A stretch of 64,000 bases of DNA from Myxococcus stipitatus (GCF_038561935.1 NZ_CP102770.1:1426001-1490000), one strand, 5' to 3'. Counted from the first letter of the stretch, positions 1 to 10,276 are shown. Made by a program: numbers and translations. The notes: generated from the letters alone by a model not told the origin.

Positions 1-1679
1 ATGGCCAGGACCACCAGGGGCAGCGTCATCTGCCACGCGCTCTCGTGCGCGTGGGCCACGCGGGCCTCCTTGGAGCGGGGCCCCTCGAAGGTCAGCAGGT
101 ACACGCGCGTCATGTAGAACGCGGTGCAGGCGGCGATGAGCAGGCCCAGGTAGTAGACGACGCTGGACACCCAGGGCAGGCCCGCCAGGTGGTTGTGGTG
201 CACGCCGTGGAAGATGGCGTCCTTGGAGAAGAATCCGGACAGCGGGACGATGCCGGTGATGGCCAGGGTGGCGACGAAGAACGTGCCCCAGGTCCACTTC
301 ATCTCGCGGCGCAGGCCGCCCAGCTTCTTGATGTCCGTCTCATCCCCGTTGCCGTGCATCACGCTGCCAGCGCCGAGGAAGAGGCACGCCTTGAAGAACG
401 CGTGCGTCACCAGGTGGAGCACCGCCGCCCAGAAGATGCCCATGCCCACGCCCATGAACATGATGCCCAGCTGGGACACGGTGGAGTAGGCCAGCACCTT
501 CTTGATGTCGTCCTGCGCGAAGGCGATGAGCGCCGCGAGCAGCGAGGTCAGCGCGCCGATGATGGCCACCGTGGCCATGGCCGTGGGGCTGAGCACCAGC
601 AGCGCGGACATGCGGCTGAACAGGTAGACACCCGCGGTGACCATCGTCGCGGCATGGATGAGGGCGGAGACCGGCGTCGGGCCGGCCATCGCGTCCGGCA
701 GCCAGACGTACAGAGGCAGCTGCGCGCTCTTGCCCGCCGCGCCCAGGAGGAACAGCAGCAGCGCGGCCGTCATCACGCCGCCGAACGTGTAGCCCTCCAG
801 CGGGCCGGCGTTGATGACGGTGGACAGGTTCACCTGGCCCGGGCCGCCGTCGGGCAGCGCCTCCGCCATCTTCTGCAGGCCCAGGAAGGTGACGGGGCCC
901 TTGTCGGAGAGCGCGGACGCGTAGCGCTCGCTGCTGGTGCCCACCGACGTGAAGTCGCGCTCATCCGCCTGGCGGGTGAAGGCGCCCACGGTGAGGACCA
1001 TGAGGAACGTGGCGATGAGGAACGCGAAGTCACCGATGCGGTTGGTGACGAACGCCTTGCGGCCCGCCCACGCCTTCGCCGGGTCCTCGTACCAGAAGCC
1101 GATGAGCAGGTAGCTGGCCATGCCCACGCCTTCCCAGCCCACGAAGAGCAGGACCAGGTTGTCGGCCATCACCAGCACAAGCATCGCCGCGACGAACAGG
1201 TTCAGGTACGCGAAGAACCGCGCGTAGGCCGGGTCGTGCTCCATGTAGCTGGTGGAGTACAGGTGGATGAGGAAGCCCACGCCGGTGATGACCAGCAGCA
1301 GGATTCCGGACAGATGGTCCACCATCAGCCCGAAGTTCACCCGGAAGTCGCCCGCGGAGAACCAGGTGCCGTAGTCGTACGCGAGCGCGTAGCGCACGTA
1401 GTCCCGGTCCTGGCCGAACGGGTTGACGAAGAAGGACAAGAGCCGGCGGCTCTCCAGGTCCATGCTGCTGGTGGCCCAGAAGGTCAGCACGCTCAGCACG
1501 AACGCACCGCCCACGGTGGAGCAGGCGATGAGGTGCACGTTGGCGCGGCCCAGCATCTTGCCGAACACGCCGCAGATGAACGCGCCCAAGAGCGGCAGGG
1601 CGATGATGAGCCAGAGCGACGGCGCCAGCACATCCGGAGCGACCGGCGCCACCTGCAGGAATTCCGAGAGGGAGGTCAT
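1..1679 (-). CDS. nuoL: NADH-quinone oxidoreductase subunit L (partial, C-terminus off window)
   Basis: This is an antiporter-like membrane subunit of proton-pumping complex I in the cytoplasmic membrane. The frame opens at ATG 1679 with AGGAG seven bases upstream and stays open to the left edge, giving about 560 residues, so the C-terminal part is missing. It is a run of hydrophobic helices. Visible family marks are WEGVGMASYLL with the conserved helix glutamate at about residue 183, and the proton-channel motif TPVSALIHAATM at about residue 330. It starts 22 bases after nuoK and is the last visible gene of the nuoE-F-J-K-L run; nuoM and nuoN would be expected beyond the edge. The family assignment is secure. 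Confidence 0.96.
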   Translation of the reverse strand, partial: MTSLSEFLQVAPVAPDVLAPSLWLIIALPLLGAFICGVFGKMLGRANVHLIACSTVGGAFVLSVLTFWATSSMDLESRRLLSFFVNPFGQDRDYVRYALAYDYGTWFSAGDFRVNFGLMVDHLSGILLLVITGVGFLIHLYSTSYMEHDPAYARFFAYLNLFVAAMLVLVMADNLVLLFVGWEGVGMASYLLIGFWYEDPAKAWAGRKAFVTNRIGDFAFLIATFLMVLTVGAFTRQADERDFTSVGTSSERYASALSDKGPVTFLGLQKMAEALPDGGPGQVNLSTVINAGPLEGYTFGGVMTAALLLFLLGAAGKSAQLPLYVWLPDAMAGPTPVSALIHAATMVTAGVYLFSRMSALLVLSPTAMATVAIIGALTSLLAALIAFAQDDIKKVLAYSTVSQLGIMFMGVGMGIFWAAVLHLVTHAFFKACLFLGAGSVMHGNGDETDIKKLGGLRREMKWTWGTFFVATLAITGIVPLSGFFSKDAIFHGVHHNHLAGLPWVSSVVYYLGLLIAACTAFYMTRVYLLTFEGPRSKEARVAHAHESAWQMTLPLVVLA

Positions 1680-1701
1680 GAATGGGCTCCTGGCGGGTCC
1701 G

Positions 1702-2004
1702 TCAGTGCTTCATGGTCCGGAGGTCTTCCACCAGGACGCTGCCTCGGCTCCGGAAGACGGCGATGACGATGGCCAACCCGATGGCCGCTTCAGACGCGGC
1801 CACCGCGATGACGAAGAATGCGGAGACATGTCCGATGACGTCGCCGTGCATGCGGGCGAACGCCAGGAAGGTCAGGTTCGCCGCGTTGAGCATCAGCTCC
1901 ACGCACATGAACACGACCAGGGCGTTGCGGCGCACCATCACGCCAAACATGCCCATGCAGAAGAGGGCGGCGGCAAGCAGGAGGTAGTAGGGGATGGGGA
2001 CCAT
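1702..2004 (-). CDS. nuoK: NADH-quinone oxidoreductase subunit K
   Basis: Small membrane subunit K of complex I, with three transmembrane helices. The chosen ATG at 2004 gives 100 residues, the normal family length, beginning MVPIPYYLLLAAALF. An in-frame upstream ATG at 2046 would add 14 non-conserved residues and has no better ribosome site. Glutamates inside helices (VELMLNAANL and AASEAAIGLA) match the proton-channel carboxylates of NuoK. It lies between nuoJ (74 bases upstream) and nuoL (22 bases downstream) on the same strand, consistent with one transcript. Confidence 0.95.
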   Translation of the reverse strand: MVPIPYYLLLAAALFCMGMFGVMVRRNALVVFMCVELMLNAANLTFLAFARMHGDVIGHVSAFFVIAVAASEAAIGLAIVIAVFRSRGSVLVEDLRTMKH

Positions 2005-2078
2005 GGCCGATTCGGGGCCTCGCGAGCGGGCGACCTGCGCCGCCATCTAGCACAGAAAGTTTTGGGGGGTCGGGGCGA

Positions 2079-2584
2079 TCAGATTCGCGACTTGGCCACC
2101 ACCACCGCGCCCACCATCGCCACCAGGAGCAGCAAGCTCACCGCCTCGAAGGGAAGCAGCCACTGGGTGAAGATGGTCTGACCCAGGGTGGCCATGGTGC
2201 CGAAGCTGGCCTGCGTCGCGGCGCTCATCGTCGGGGGCGCGCCGCCCGGCAGCTTCAGCAGCACGATTCCCAGCACCACCAGCAGGCCCACCGTCGCCGC
2301 GCCACCCACGAGGCGCGCCAGCGTGGGCTTGCCCCGCGTGGGGGACTCGCCCAGGTTGAGCAGCATGATGACGAACAGGAAGAGCACCATGATGGCGCCC
2401 GCGTAGACCATGACCTGGAGGATGGCCACGGTGTGCGCCCAGAGCAGGACGTACAGGCCGGCCAGGAAGAAGAACGTCGAGACCAGGGCCATGGCGGAGT
2501 TGATGGGGCTCCGCGCGAAGATGACCGTCCCGGCCGACAGCAGCGTCAGGAGCGCGAACGCCCCGAAAAGGATGAGCTCGATGT

Positions 2585-2588
<4 letters not shown>
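2079..2588 (-). CDS. nuoJ: NADH-quinone oxidoreductase subunit J
   Basis: Membrane subunit J of complex I, 169 residues with about five hydrophobic helices and the family segment VMVYAGAIMVLFLFVIMLL. The conserved N-terminus (NIELILFGAFALLT) follows directly on a TTG at 2588. That TTG has GGAG seven bases upstream and overlaps the nuoF stop as TTGA, a typical translational coupling. The frame stays open far upstream, but that part is only the shadow of nuoF. Subunits G, H and I, which lie between F and J in the classical operon, are absent here. Confidence 0.93.
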
Positions 2589-3925
<1,337 letters not shown>

Positions 3926-3962
3926 GTGATGACGTCCTACCTGAAAGTGAAAGGAGTGGGCT

Positions 3963-4451
3963 TCAGCTCAGCTTGGCCAGGATGGCGTCCAGCTTGGCGC
4001 GGGTGAGGCTCTCGTGGTGGTCCTCGTTGATCTGCAGGCACGGCGCGGTGCCGCAGGAGGCCAGGCACTCGGTCTCGCGCAAGGTGAACTTCTCGTTGGC
4101 TTCACCCGCCTTGAGGCCGAGCTTCTCCTCGAGGTACGCGAGCATCTTCTCCGCGCCCCAGAGCGAGCAGGACAGGTTCGTGCAGACGTCCACGACGTAC
4201 TTGCCCGGCTTCTTCAGGTGGTACATCACGTAGAAGCTCGCGACCTCGTAGGCGCGCTCCGGAGTGACCTCCAGATGCTTCGCGACCAGCCGGAGGCCTT
4301 CGGGCGGCAGCCAGCCCTTGATCTCCTGGAGCAGCCGCAGCGCCGGGAGCATGCCCGCGCTTTTGCGATCAGAGGGGTAGTGGGAGATGATCTCCGCGAT
4401 ACCCGCGTCGAACTTCTTCTGCTCTTCAGGAGTGAACAGGGGCTCCGCCAT
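3963..4451 (-). CDS. nuoE: NADH-quinone oxidoreductase subunit E (2Fe-2S)
   Basis: The 24-kDa type subunit of complex I, with a thioredoxin-like fold carrying a 2Fe-2S cluster. The 162 residues include the four ligands in the expected spacing: C90 and C95 (VCTNLSC), then C129 and C133 (ECLASC). It is the first gene of the nuoE-F-J-K-L run. The start at ATG 4451 has no recognisable ribosome site; the bases in front are C-rich. A possible promoter lies so close that the leader would be only a few bases long. The downstream genes indicate that the NADH input module is linked here directly to membrane-arm subunits. Confidence 0.96.
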   Translation of the reverse strand: MAEPLFTPEEQKKFDAGIAEIISHYPSDRKSAGMLPALRLLQEIKGWLPPEGLRLVAKHLEVTPERAYEVASFYVMYHLKKPGKYVVDVCTNLSCSLWGAEKMLAYLEEKLGLKAGEANEKFTLRETECLASCGTAPCLQINEDHHESLTRAKLDAILAKLS

Positions 4452-4461
4452 GGCGGGGGGC

Positions 4462-4491
4462 TACGTATTGCTCCAAAGGCCGCGTTGTCAA
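4462..4491 (-). promoter_or_regulatory. candidate promoter of the nuo operon
   Basis: On the minus strand a perfect TTGACA (4491-4486) is followed after 18 bases by TACGTA (4467-4462). The -10 match is poor. The next gene on this strand is nuoE at 4451, so the leader would be very short. The 105-base gap separates nuoE from the divergent PilZ gene. Confidence 0.35.
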
Positions 4492-4556
4492 CATAAACCC
4501 TCGACGCTACACTGGGCCGCCATCAGCAAATTGCCGAGCGATTTCAACCCCTTGTT

Positions 4557-5306
4557 ATGACCCCGGGACCAGAGAACAAGCGTCAGCACCCCCGGGTCCC
4601 GGCCGTGCTGAAGGTGGAGTACGCGGACGGGCGCCAGGCGCGTGACGTCACGGAGAACCTGTCCCATACGGGACTCTTCGTCCAGACCGACCAGGTCTTC
4701 ACCCTGGGGGACGAGGTGGGGCTCGCACTTTCTTTCCCGGGACTGTTGGATCCGGTAGAAGTCACCGGCATCGTGGCCTGGGTGAGGCCCGCGGGCTTCG
4801 ATCAGCCCGGAGGTGTCGGCGTCCGCGTCGAGCGCGCGGAGGACAGGCGGAGACTGGGTGACATCTTGAGTGCGGCAGGACCCAACAGCCACGCGTCCCA
4901 CGTCGAGCACGAGGGCTACCGTGTGCTCATCGTCGAGGACAACCCGCACATCATCGAGATGTACAGCTACGTCCTGAAGAAGCTGGCCTCGGGAGAGCTG
5001 CACGGGAAGGTCCCCCTGGAGGTCCACTTCGCGCCGGACGGCCACCACGCGCTCCTGATGCTGCGCGAGAGCCGCTTCAGCCTGGTGATGACGGACCTCT
5101 ACATGCCGGTGATGGACGGCTTCGCCCTGGTGGAGCGCATCCGCGAGGAGGAGGCCCTGAGGGCCATCCCCGTCATCGCCATCTCCGCGGGTGGCAAGGA
5201 GGCGCAGGACCGCGCGCTGCAACTGGGCGTGGATATCTACCTGCGCAAGCCCGTGAAGTTCGTCGAGGTGCTGGAGACGGTGAAGCAGCTTCTTCGCATC
5301 AAGTGA
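4557..5306 (+). CDS. PilZ domain - response regulator receiver protein
   Basis: A 249-residue cytoplasmic signalling protein with two domains. Residues about 7-110 form a PilZ domain, a possible cyclic-di-GMP binder, with R9...R13 (KRQHPRVP) and N35-L-S-H-T-G39 matching the RxxxR and D/NxSxxG ligand motifs. Residues about 120-249 form a receiver with acidic pocket E127-D128, phosphoacceptor D180 (MTDLYMPVMDG) and K231. There is no output domain beyond PilZ, so phosphorylation may control c-di-GMP binding or partner contact. It is divergent from nuoE and 66 bases ahead of the kinase-like gene, which may be co-transcribed. No ribosome site is evident before ATG 4557. The partner kinase is unknown. 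Confidence 0.88.
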   Translation: MTPGPENKRQHPRVPAVLKVEYADGRQARDVTENLSHTGLFVQTDQVFTLGDEVGLALSFPGLLDPVEVTGIVAWVRPAGFDQPGGVGVRVERAEDRRRLGDILSAAGPNSHASHVEHEGYRVLIVEDNPHIIEMYSYVLKKLASGELHGKVPLEVHFAPDGHHALLMLRESRFSLVMTDLYMPVMDGFALVERIREEEALRAIPVIAISAGGKEAQDRALQLGVDIYLRKPVKFVEVLETVKQLLRIK

Positions 5307-5372
5307 AGACGCCCGGGTACCGGCAGTCCCACGTTGAGTGATGGCGGGCGGGCGTCGTAGAGTCGCCTACCC

Positions 5373-6977
5373 ATGCCGAAGGCCGCCATCAACCGCGACG
5401 CCGTCAGTGGCGAGGCGCTGTTCATCCTCCGAAACCTGAGGGAGAACGGCCGACTTGGACGCTCGAACAAACTGGCCGATGTGAAGGCCTCGCTCGAACC
5501 GTCCGTCTCGCTCGAGTTCGACAACTACTTCTTCTTCCTGCGCAAGTTCCACTACATCGCCATGGACCGCGAGGCCCAGCTCAAGCTCACCGAGCAGGGC
5601 GAGCGCGTGGCGGGTGGGGAGCTTTCGGACCGCTTCTCCACGGAGGTGGGGGAGTTCTTCGCCGACCAGCTCGCCTCCGCCGAGGACGAGCCGCCCGTGG
5701 CGCAGGGGACCGAGGAGCCGATGGTCGTCCCGCCGCCTCCTCCGGAGCTGCTGCTGGATGAGACGGAGGTCGTTCCCACGGCGCAGACGCAGATTTCCCC
5801 GCCGCCCTCGCCGCCGCCCATGCCTCCCATGCGGGCCTCGCGCTCGGCCATGCCCGCGCTGGACCTGACGCCGCCGCCGAACACGTCCCAGGTGCCCGCA
5901 CCGGCGCCGGCGCCCGCCGCCTCGCCCGTGGCGCTGGTCAGCCCCGTGGTTCCCGAGGGGCGCCGGGAGACGTCCATCGGCTTTGCTCCCACGGCGCCCG
6001 CGTCGCCGCAGCCCCTCGCCTCTCCTCCGCCGTCCGCGACTGCCTCCATGCCCCCTCCCGCCGCCACCGCCGCTCCCGTTGCCGCCGCGCCCGTCGCTCC
6101 GAAGGGCAATGAGCTGGACCTGCGCTACCAGAAGTTCGACCCCATCGGCACGGGCCCGCTGGGCACGGTGTTCAAGGGCCGCTTCACGGCGCTCGGCTTG
6201 GACATCTGCCTCAAGGAGCTGAAGGACATCTTCGGCTACTTCTCCTTCCTCCAGCGCGGCGAGGTGCTGAAGCGGCTGAAGAAGGAGCTGTGCGCGCAGG
6301 CCCAGGTGCGCCACCCCGGCATCGTCCAGGTGGTGGACCAGAACGTGGAGGCCGCGCGGCCGTACTTCGTGCTGGAGCTGATGAACGGCAGCCTGAAGGA
6401 GCGGCTGGAGGCCGGCGGTGGCAGCGGCGTGCCGGTGCCCTTCGCGCTGCGCACGTTCCTGCAGATGGCCTATGGCCTGCGCGCCGCGCACGCCGCGGGG
6501 CTGACGCACCACAACCTCAAGCCGGAGAACGTCCTCTTCGACGCGTACGGCAACGCCAAGCTGGCCGACTTCGGCCTGGGCCGGGTGGTGGAGGTCGACT
6601 CGACCAAGGGCATGCCCCAGGTCTTCGTGGGCACGGGCGGCATGGCCTACATGGCTCCCGAGCTCTTGAACCGGGGCGCCAAGGAGCCGGGCCCCTCCGC
6701 GGACATCTACGGCCTGGGCATCCTGCTCTACGAGATGCTCACCGGGCAGATTCCCGGACGCCGCTCGCCGCTGCCGTCGGAGGTCAACCCCGAGGCGCCC
6801 AGCGGGCTGGACCAGCTCTTCGACAAGGCCACGCAGGACAAGCGTGAGCAGCGCTACCCGGACGTGGATGCCATGCTCGAGGACTTCTACAAGGCGTTCC
6901 CGGAGAAGGAGTTCCTCACGCGCGGGGACCTCGTCCTCTCGTCGGACGCCCCGCAGCAACAGCAGCCGCAGTCGTGA
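5373..6977 (+). CDS. Ser/Thr protein kinase-fold protein, probable pseudokinase
   Basis: A 534-residue protein with an N-terminal unknown domain (1-100), a Pro/Ala-rich linker (about 105-245) and a eukaryotic-like kinase domain (about 250-510). The ATP loop GTGPLG (259-264), the N-lobe lysine K281 (CLKELK), the metal-binding DFG (399-401) and APE (428-430) are all present. The catalytic loop reads H379-H380-N381-LKPEN where active kinases have HRD, so the catalytic aspartate is an asparagine. Nucleotide binding is likely retained, while phosphotransfer is probably lost or very weak. There is no transmembrane segment. It follows the PilZ-receiver gene and may work with it; that link is inference. 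Confidence 0.88.
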   Translation: MPKAAINRDAVSGEALFILRNLRENGRLGRSNKLADVKASLEPSVSLEFDNYFFFLRKFHYIAMDREAQLKLTEQGERVAGGELSDRFSTEVGEFFADQLASAEDEPPVAQGTEEPMVVPPPPPELLLDETEVVPTAQTQISPPPSPPPMPPMRASRSAMPALDLTPPPNTSQVPAPAPAPAASPVALVSPVVPEGRRETSIGFAPTAPASPQPLASPPPSATASMPPPAATAAPVAAAPVAPKGNELDLRYQKFDPIGTGPLGTVFKGRFTALGLDICLKELKDIFGYFSFLQRGEVLKRLKKELCAQAQVRHPGIVQVVDQNVEAARPYFVLELMNGSLKERLEAGGGSGVPVPFALRTFLQMAYGLRAAHAAGLTHHNLKPENVLFDAYGNAKLADFGLGRVVEVDSTKGMPQVFVGTGGMAYMAPELLNRGAKEPGPSADIYGLGILLYEMLTGQIPGRRSPLPSEVNPEAPSGLDQLFDKATQDKREQRYPDVDAMLEDFYKAFPEKEFLTRGDLVLSSDAPQQQQPQS

Positions 6978-7141
6978 GGTGAGCCCGGGCGCGGGCCGCC
7001 GAGGCCCGCCTCCGCTCGTGCGGAGGCTTTCGAGTCCCAGCACCTGCTCGCAAGCCCCGCTGCCTTCGTGACGAGGCCTGGGGCCGCGTGCCCGTGAAGC
7101 CCGCCCCGTTCGCTCGAGGGGCGTGGCATTGTCCGCGGGCC

Positions 7142-8335
7142 ATGACCTCGACTTCTTCTGGTTGCCTGCTCGTCACCGTCACGGGCAAGGACCATCCCTC
7201 CATCACCTCCCGCTTCACCGGCTTGTTGGCCCAGGCGGGCGCCGAGCTGCTCGACGTGGAGCAGGTGGTGGTGCAGGGCCGCCTCACGCTGTGCCTGCTC
7301 GTCCGTCTGCCCGACACTCGCGGCGTCCCGAAGGAGCTGCTGTTCGCCGCTCGCGAGCTGGGCGTGGCGCTCGACTTCCAGGCGGTGGAGTCGCCGGACG
7401 CCGCGGCGAGTCCTGTGGCGGCGCGCTACGTCGTCACCGCCGTGGGCCGCGCGCTGGGCGCACGCGAGCTTCATTCGCTGACGTCGCACCTGTCCGAGCA
7501 GGGCGCGCTCGTGGAGCGCATCGTGCGGCTGACGCACACGCATCTGGGCTCGGTGGAGCTGCATGTCACGCTGCCTCCCGCGGTGGACCCGGAGGCGCTG
7601 AAGCGCTCGCTGCTCGCGCTGTCCATGCGCGACAACACCTTCGACGTGGCGCTGCAGCGCGAGAGCCTGTTCCGCCGCAGCAAGCGGATGGTGGTGATGG
7701 ACATGGACTCCACGCTCATCCGCATCGAGGTCATCGACGAACTCGCGCGGGCGTATGGCGTGGGAGAGCAGGTGTCGCGCATCACCGAGCGCGCCATGCA
7801 CGGTGAGATGGACTACGACGAGTCCCTGCGCCAGCGCGTGTCGCTGCTGGCGGGGCTGGATGTGTCCGTGCTGCGCGAGCTCGCGGCGAACCTGCCGCTG
7901 ACGGAGGGCGCGGAGACGCTGGTGAAGGTGCTCAAGCGCCTGGGCTATCGCACCGCGGTCATCAGCGGCGGCTTCTCCGTGGCGGCCGAGGCGCTCAAGG
8001 CCCGGCTCGGCATCGACCACGCCTTCTCCAACGTGCTCGAGGAGGCGGATGGAAAGCTCACGGGCCGCACCGTGGGCCCCATCGTCAACGCACGCCGGAA
8101 GGCGGAGCTGCTGGAGCAGCTGGCGAAGCAGGAAGGCATCCTGCTGGAGCAGGTCATCGCGGTGGGCGATGGCGCCAATGACTTGCTGATGCTGGAGCGC
8201 GCGGGATTGGGAATCGCCTTCCGCGCCAAGCCCCGCCTCCGAGAAGCCGCTGATACATCGATTTCAGCCGGTGGCCTGGACACCATCCTCTACCTCCTGG
8301 GGCTCACCGGACGGGAGCTCCAGGAGGTGGGCTGA
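7142..8335 (+). CDS. serB: Phosphoserine phosphatase with ACT domains
   Basis: Catalyses the last step of serine synthesis, O-phosphoserine to serine. The 397-residue protein has two ACT-like repeats (about 6-60 and 95-150) and a HAD phosphatase domain. In the latter, D187-M-D189-S-T carries the nucleophile and general acid, and GDGANDLLML is the late metal site. This long form resembles the double-ACT SerB class, so serine feedback is possible. The frame is open from a GTG at 7088, but ATG 7142 begins right where family similarity starts. Confidence 0.95.
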   Translation: MTSTSSGCLLVTVTGKDHPSITSRFTGLLAQAGAELLDVEQVVVQGRLTLCLLVRLPDTRGVPKELLFAARELGVALDFQAVESPDAAASPVAARYVVTAVGRALGARELHSLTSHLSEQGALVERIVRLTHTHLGSVELHVTLPPAVDPEALKRSLLALSMRDNTFDVALQRESLFRRSKRMVVMDMDSTLIRIEVIDELARAYGVGEQVSRITERAMHGEMDYDESLRQRVSLLAGLDVSVLRELAANLPLTEGAETLVKVLKRLGYRTAVISGGFSVAAEALKARLGIDHAFSNVLEEADGKLTGRTVGPIVNARRKAELLEQLAKQEGILLEQVIAVGDGANDLLMLERAGLGIAFRAKPRLREAADTSISAGGLDTILYLLGLTGRELQEVG

Positions 8336-8342
8336 GCCGCGA

Positions 8343-9200
8343 CTACAGCCGCATCCGCGCGGCCAGCTCGCGCTGCTGGAGCTGGTTCTTCTCCAGCAGC
8401 AGCTCCAGCAGGGCGCGCAGAATCTTGGAGCTCTTCTCCTGGTTCTGCTGGAGCGTCTGCAGCCGCTGCATATCTTCGTCGCTCCACTCAGAGGAGGTCG
8501 TGCCGCCGGTCAGGATTTCATCCAGGATGTCCGCCGCGCTCGAGCCCGCGGCCGCGGCCGGCGCGGGCTTCTCCGCGGGGCGGGGCGCGGGTGCGGTGGC
8601 GGGGGAGTCGGGCGGGACGATGTCGGCGATGCGCTTCACCACCGTCTTGCCGCTCATGTCGACGACCTTGAACTCATCCTCCGGCTCGTCGGCAGGTGCT
8701 TGTGTTTCAGCGGACGTGTTTCGCGACGGATTGAAGCGCGTGCTGATGACAGGCTCTTGATTGCGATAGTGGCGCAGAATCGCATGCTCGATTTCGCGCT
8801 CGCCCGCGACCATGGGCACCACCCGGGCGCGGCTGCGCGCCGCCACCTGGTCCAGGGTGGCCAGGTCCGTGGGGTCCGCCATGGCCAGCACCAGCGTCTT
8901 GCCGTTGTCCTTGAGCGACACCGGGAAGACGCCCTTCTGCTCCGCCAGGGTGATGTCCACGCGCGCCAGCGCGCCGGCGTCGCGCGTGATGTTGCCCAGC
9001 TGCACGCGCTGCATGCCCAGGCCCTGGCAGATGGCCTCGGTGACGGTGTCCTCGCTGGCCAGCCCCAGGTCCGCGACGATGCGCGACAGCCGCCCACCCC
9101 ACTGGTCGAAAGTGGCCAGGGCGCTGCGCAGCTGGAGGTCGTCGATGACGCGGGCCTTGACGAGGATGTCGCCAATGCGATTGCGGGAAGGAGAAGCCAT
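8343..9200 (-). CDS. MshEN (GspE/PilB N-terminal) domain protein without ATPase
   Basis: A 285-residue protein. Residues about 5-150 match the MshEN/GspE-II N-terminal domain (GDILVKARVIDDLQLRSAL, then a second half with VLAMADPTDLATLDQVAARS), which in type II secretion and type IV pilus ATPases can bind cyclic-di-GMP. No Walker ATPase follows. Instead there is an acidic Pro/Ala linker and a C-terminal helical, Gln/Glu/Leu-rich stretch (about 240-285) that could form a coiled coil. ATG 9200 has GGAG close upstream. It converges with serB, with seven bases between the stops. The role is unknown; a c-di-GMP-responsive adaptor is a guess. Confidence 0.85.
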   Translation of the reverse strand: MASPSRNRIGDILVKARVIDDLQLRSALATFDQWGGRLSRIVADLGLASEDTVTEAICQGLGMQRVQLGNITRDAGALARVDITLAEQKGVFPVSLKDNGKTLVLAMADPTDLATLDQVAARSRARVVPMVAGEREIEHAILRHYRNQEPVISTRFNPSRNTSAETQAPADEPEDEFKVVDMSGKTVVKRIADIVPPDSPATAPAPRPAEKPAPAAAAGSSAADILDEILTGGTTSSEWSDEDMQRLQTLQQNQEKSSKILRALLELLLEKNQLQQRELAARMRL

Positions 9201-9281
9201 GGCTCGGGAGTCTACCGTCTGAACGCGCGGACGCTGAGTCCGCGACGCATTTGCCCGCTTCTTGGGCGAGGAGGCGCCACC

Positions 9282-9476
9282 ATGCAACCCTTCGCGGAAG
9301 CCGCTGTCCTGCAGTGCCCCTATTGCGGCGAACAGGTGGAGGTCGACGTGGACCCCATCGGCGCCACCCACGAGCGCTACATCGAGGACTGTCCGGTGTG
9401 CTGCCGCCCCTGGACCGTCCACGTCGCCCGCGCCGAGGAGGCCGTCGGCGTCACCCTGGGCCGCGAGGACGACTGA
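9282..9476 (+). CDS. CPXCG-motif cysteine-rich small protein
   Basis: A 64-residue protein starting at ATG 9282 with GGAGG eight bases upstream. It has a Cys pair C-P-Y-C-G near residue 12 and a second pair C-P-V-C-C near residue 38, a zinc-ribbon arrangement typical of the small CPXCG family of unknown function. The tail is acidic. It is divergent from the MshEN gene and followed by a 240-base gap before hsp20. No function is known. Confidence 0.85.
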   Translation: MQPFAEAAVLQCPYCGEQVEVDVDPIGATHERYIEDCPVCCRPWTVHVARAEEAVGVTLGREDD

Positions 9477-9716
9477 ACCCGGCCCAGGCCCACCCCAGGG
9501 CTCTTTCGGTGGCCTGGAGGGCAGGCAGGCGGCCCTGGAGCGAGGGCCGCGGACGGGGCGGGGGCGTTGCTTGACACGTCCCGGAGCATGGTTCTCTTGA
9601 GTCTTGTGAGGCGGCGCTGGAGCCCGATGGGGAGCCCGAGGCGACCGCGAACCAGGACAACGTCTGTGATTCACACGCCGTGCACCCGCGAAGGGTGTCA
9701 CGAACAGGAGAAGACC

Positions 9717-10163
9717 ATGCAAAGCCGCAACCCGTTCAACTCCGCCGTGGTGGTGAACCCCCTGATGCGCGACTTCGACGCGCTCTTCCGTGAGCTGGGC
9801 CAGCCCGGCTTCTTCCGTCAGGCCACGCGCGAGCGCACGCCGGCCGCCGACATCCTCGAGTCCGAGACGGGCATCACCCTGCACCTCGACATCCCGGGGG
9901 TGGACGCGAAGGACATCCAGGTGACGGTGGAGCGCGACGTGCTCACCGTGAAGGCGGAGCGCAAGGCGCAGCCCTTGGCCGAGGGCGTCAACGTGCGACG
10001 CCAGGAGCGAGCCCAGGGGGGATTCACGCGCTCGTTCTCCCTTCCGGAGACGGTGGACGCCACCAAGGTGGAGGCGCGCTACGAGCAAGGCGTGCTGACG
10101 CTGACACTGCCCCGGCGTGAGGAATCCAAGCCCCGCGTCATCGAGGTCAAGGTCCAGAGCTGA
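9717..10163 (+). CDS. Small heat-shock protein (Hsp20/alpha-crystallin)
   Basis: An ATP-independent holdase chaperone of 148 residues. The alpha-crystallin domain spans about residues 40-135 (PAADILESETGITLHLDIPG, then GVLTLTLPR, which is the GxLxLxLP signature), followed by a short tail. ATG 9717 has AGGAG six bases upstream. The frame continues upstream to 9567, but that part is unlike the family. In the 240-base leader region a TTGACA at 9571-9576 could be a -35 element, though no convincing -10 follows. It resembles the myxobacterial SP21/HspA type. Confidence 0.96.
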   Translation: MQSRNPFNSAVVVNPLMRDFDALFRELGQPGFFRQATRERTPAADILESETGITLHLDIPGVDAKDIQVTVERDVLTVKAERKAQPLAEGVNVRRQERAQGGFTRSFSLPETVDATKVEARYEQGVLTLTLPRREESKPRVIEVKVQS

Positions 10164-10237
10164 ACCGCGCGCACACCCCTCCTGGGAGGCCGCTGTCCGC
10201 CGGTAACGGCGCGGCTTCCTCTCCCTTCACCCCTGTC

Positions 10238-10270
10238 GAGGGCTTCCGCGAGGGGGTGGCGGAAGCCCTC
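10238..10270. terminator. 12-bp perfect inverted repeat between convergent genes
   Basis: GAGGGCTTCCGC (10238-10249) pairs exactly with GCGGAAGCCCTC (10259-10270) around a nine-base loop. It lies between hsp20 and the convergent HTH-receiver gene. No T-run follows on either strand, so it may rely on Rho or serve both directions. Confidence 0.6.
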
Positions 10271-10276
10271 CGCGCA

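Noticed and set aside
45..1766. 573-codon open frame on the plus strand
   Set aside because: It is the antisense of nuoL. The product is rich in His, Arg, Glu, Ala and Gly with no domain, as expected from a high-GC gene read backwards.
9571..9600. Complete promoter for hsp20
   Set aside because: Only the TTGACA is convincing; no acceptable -10 or heat-shock sigma element stands at the right distance.
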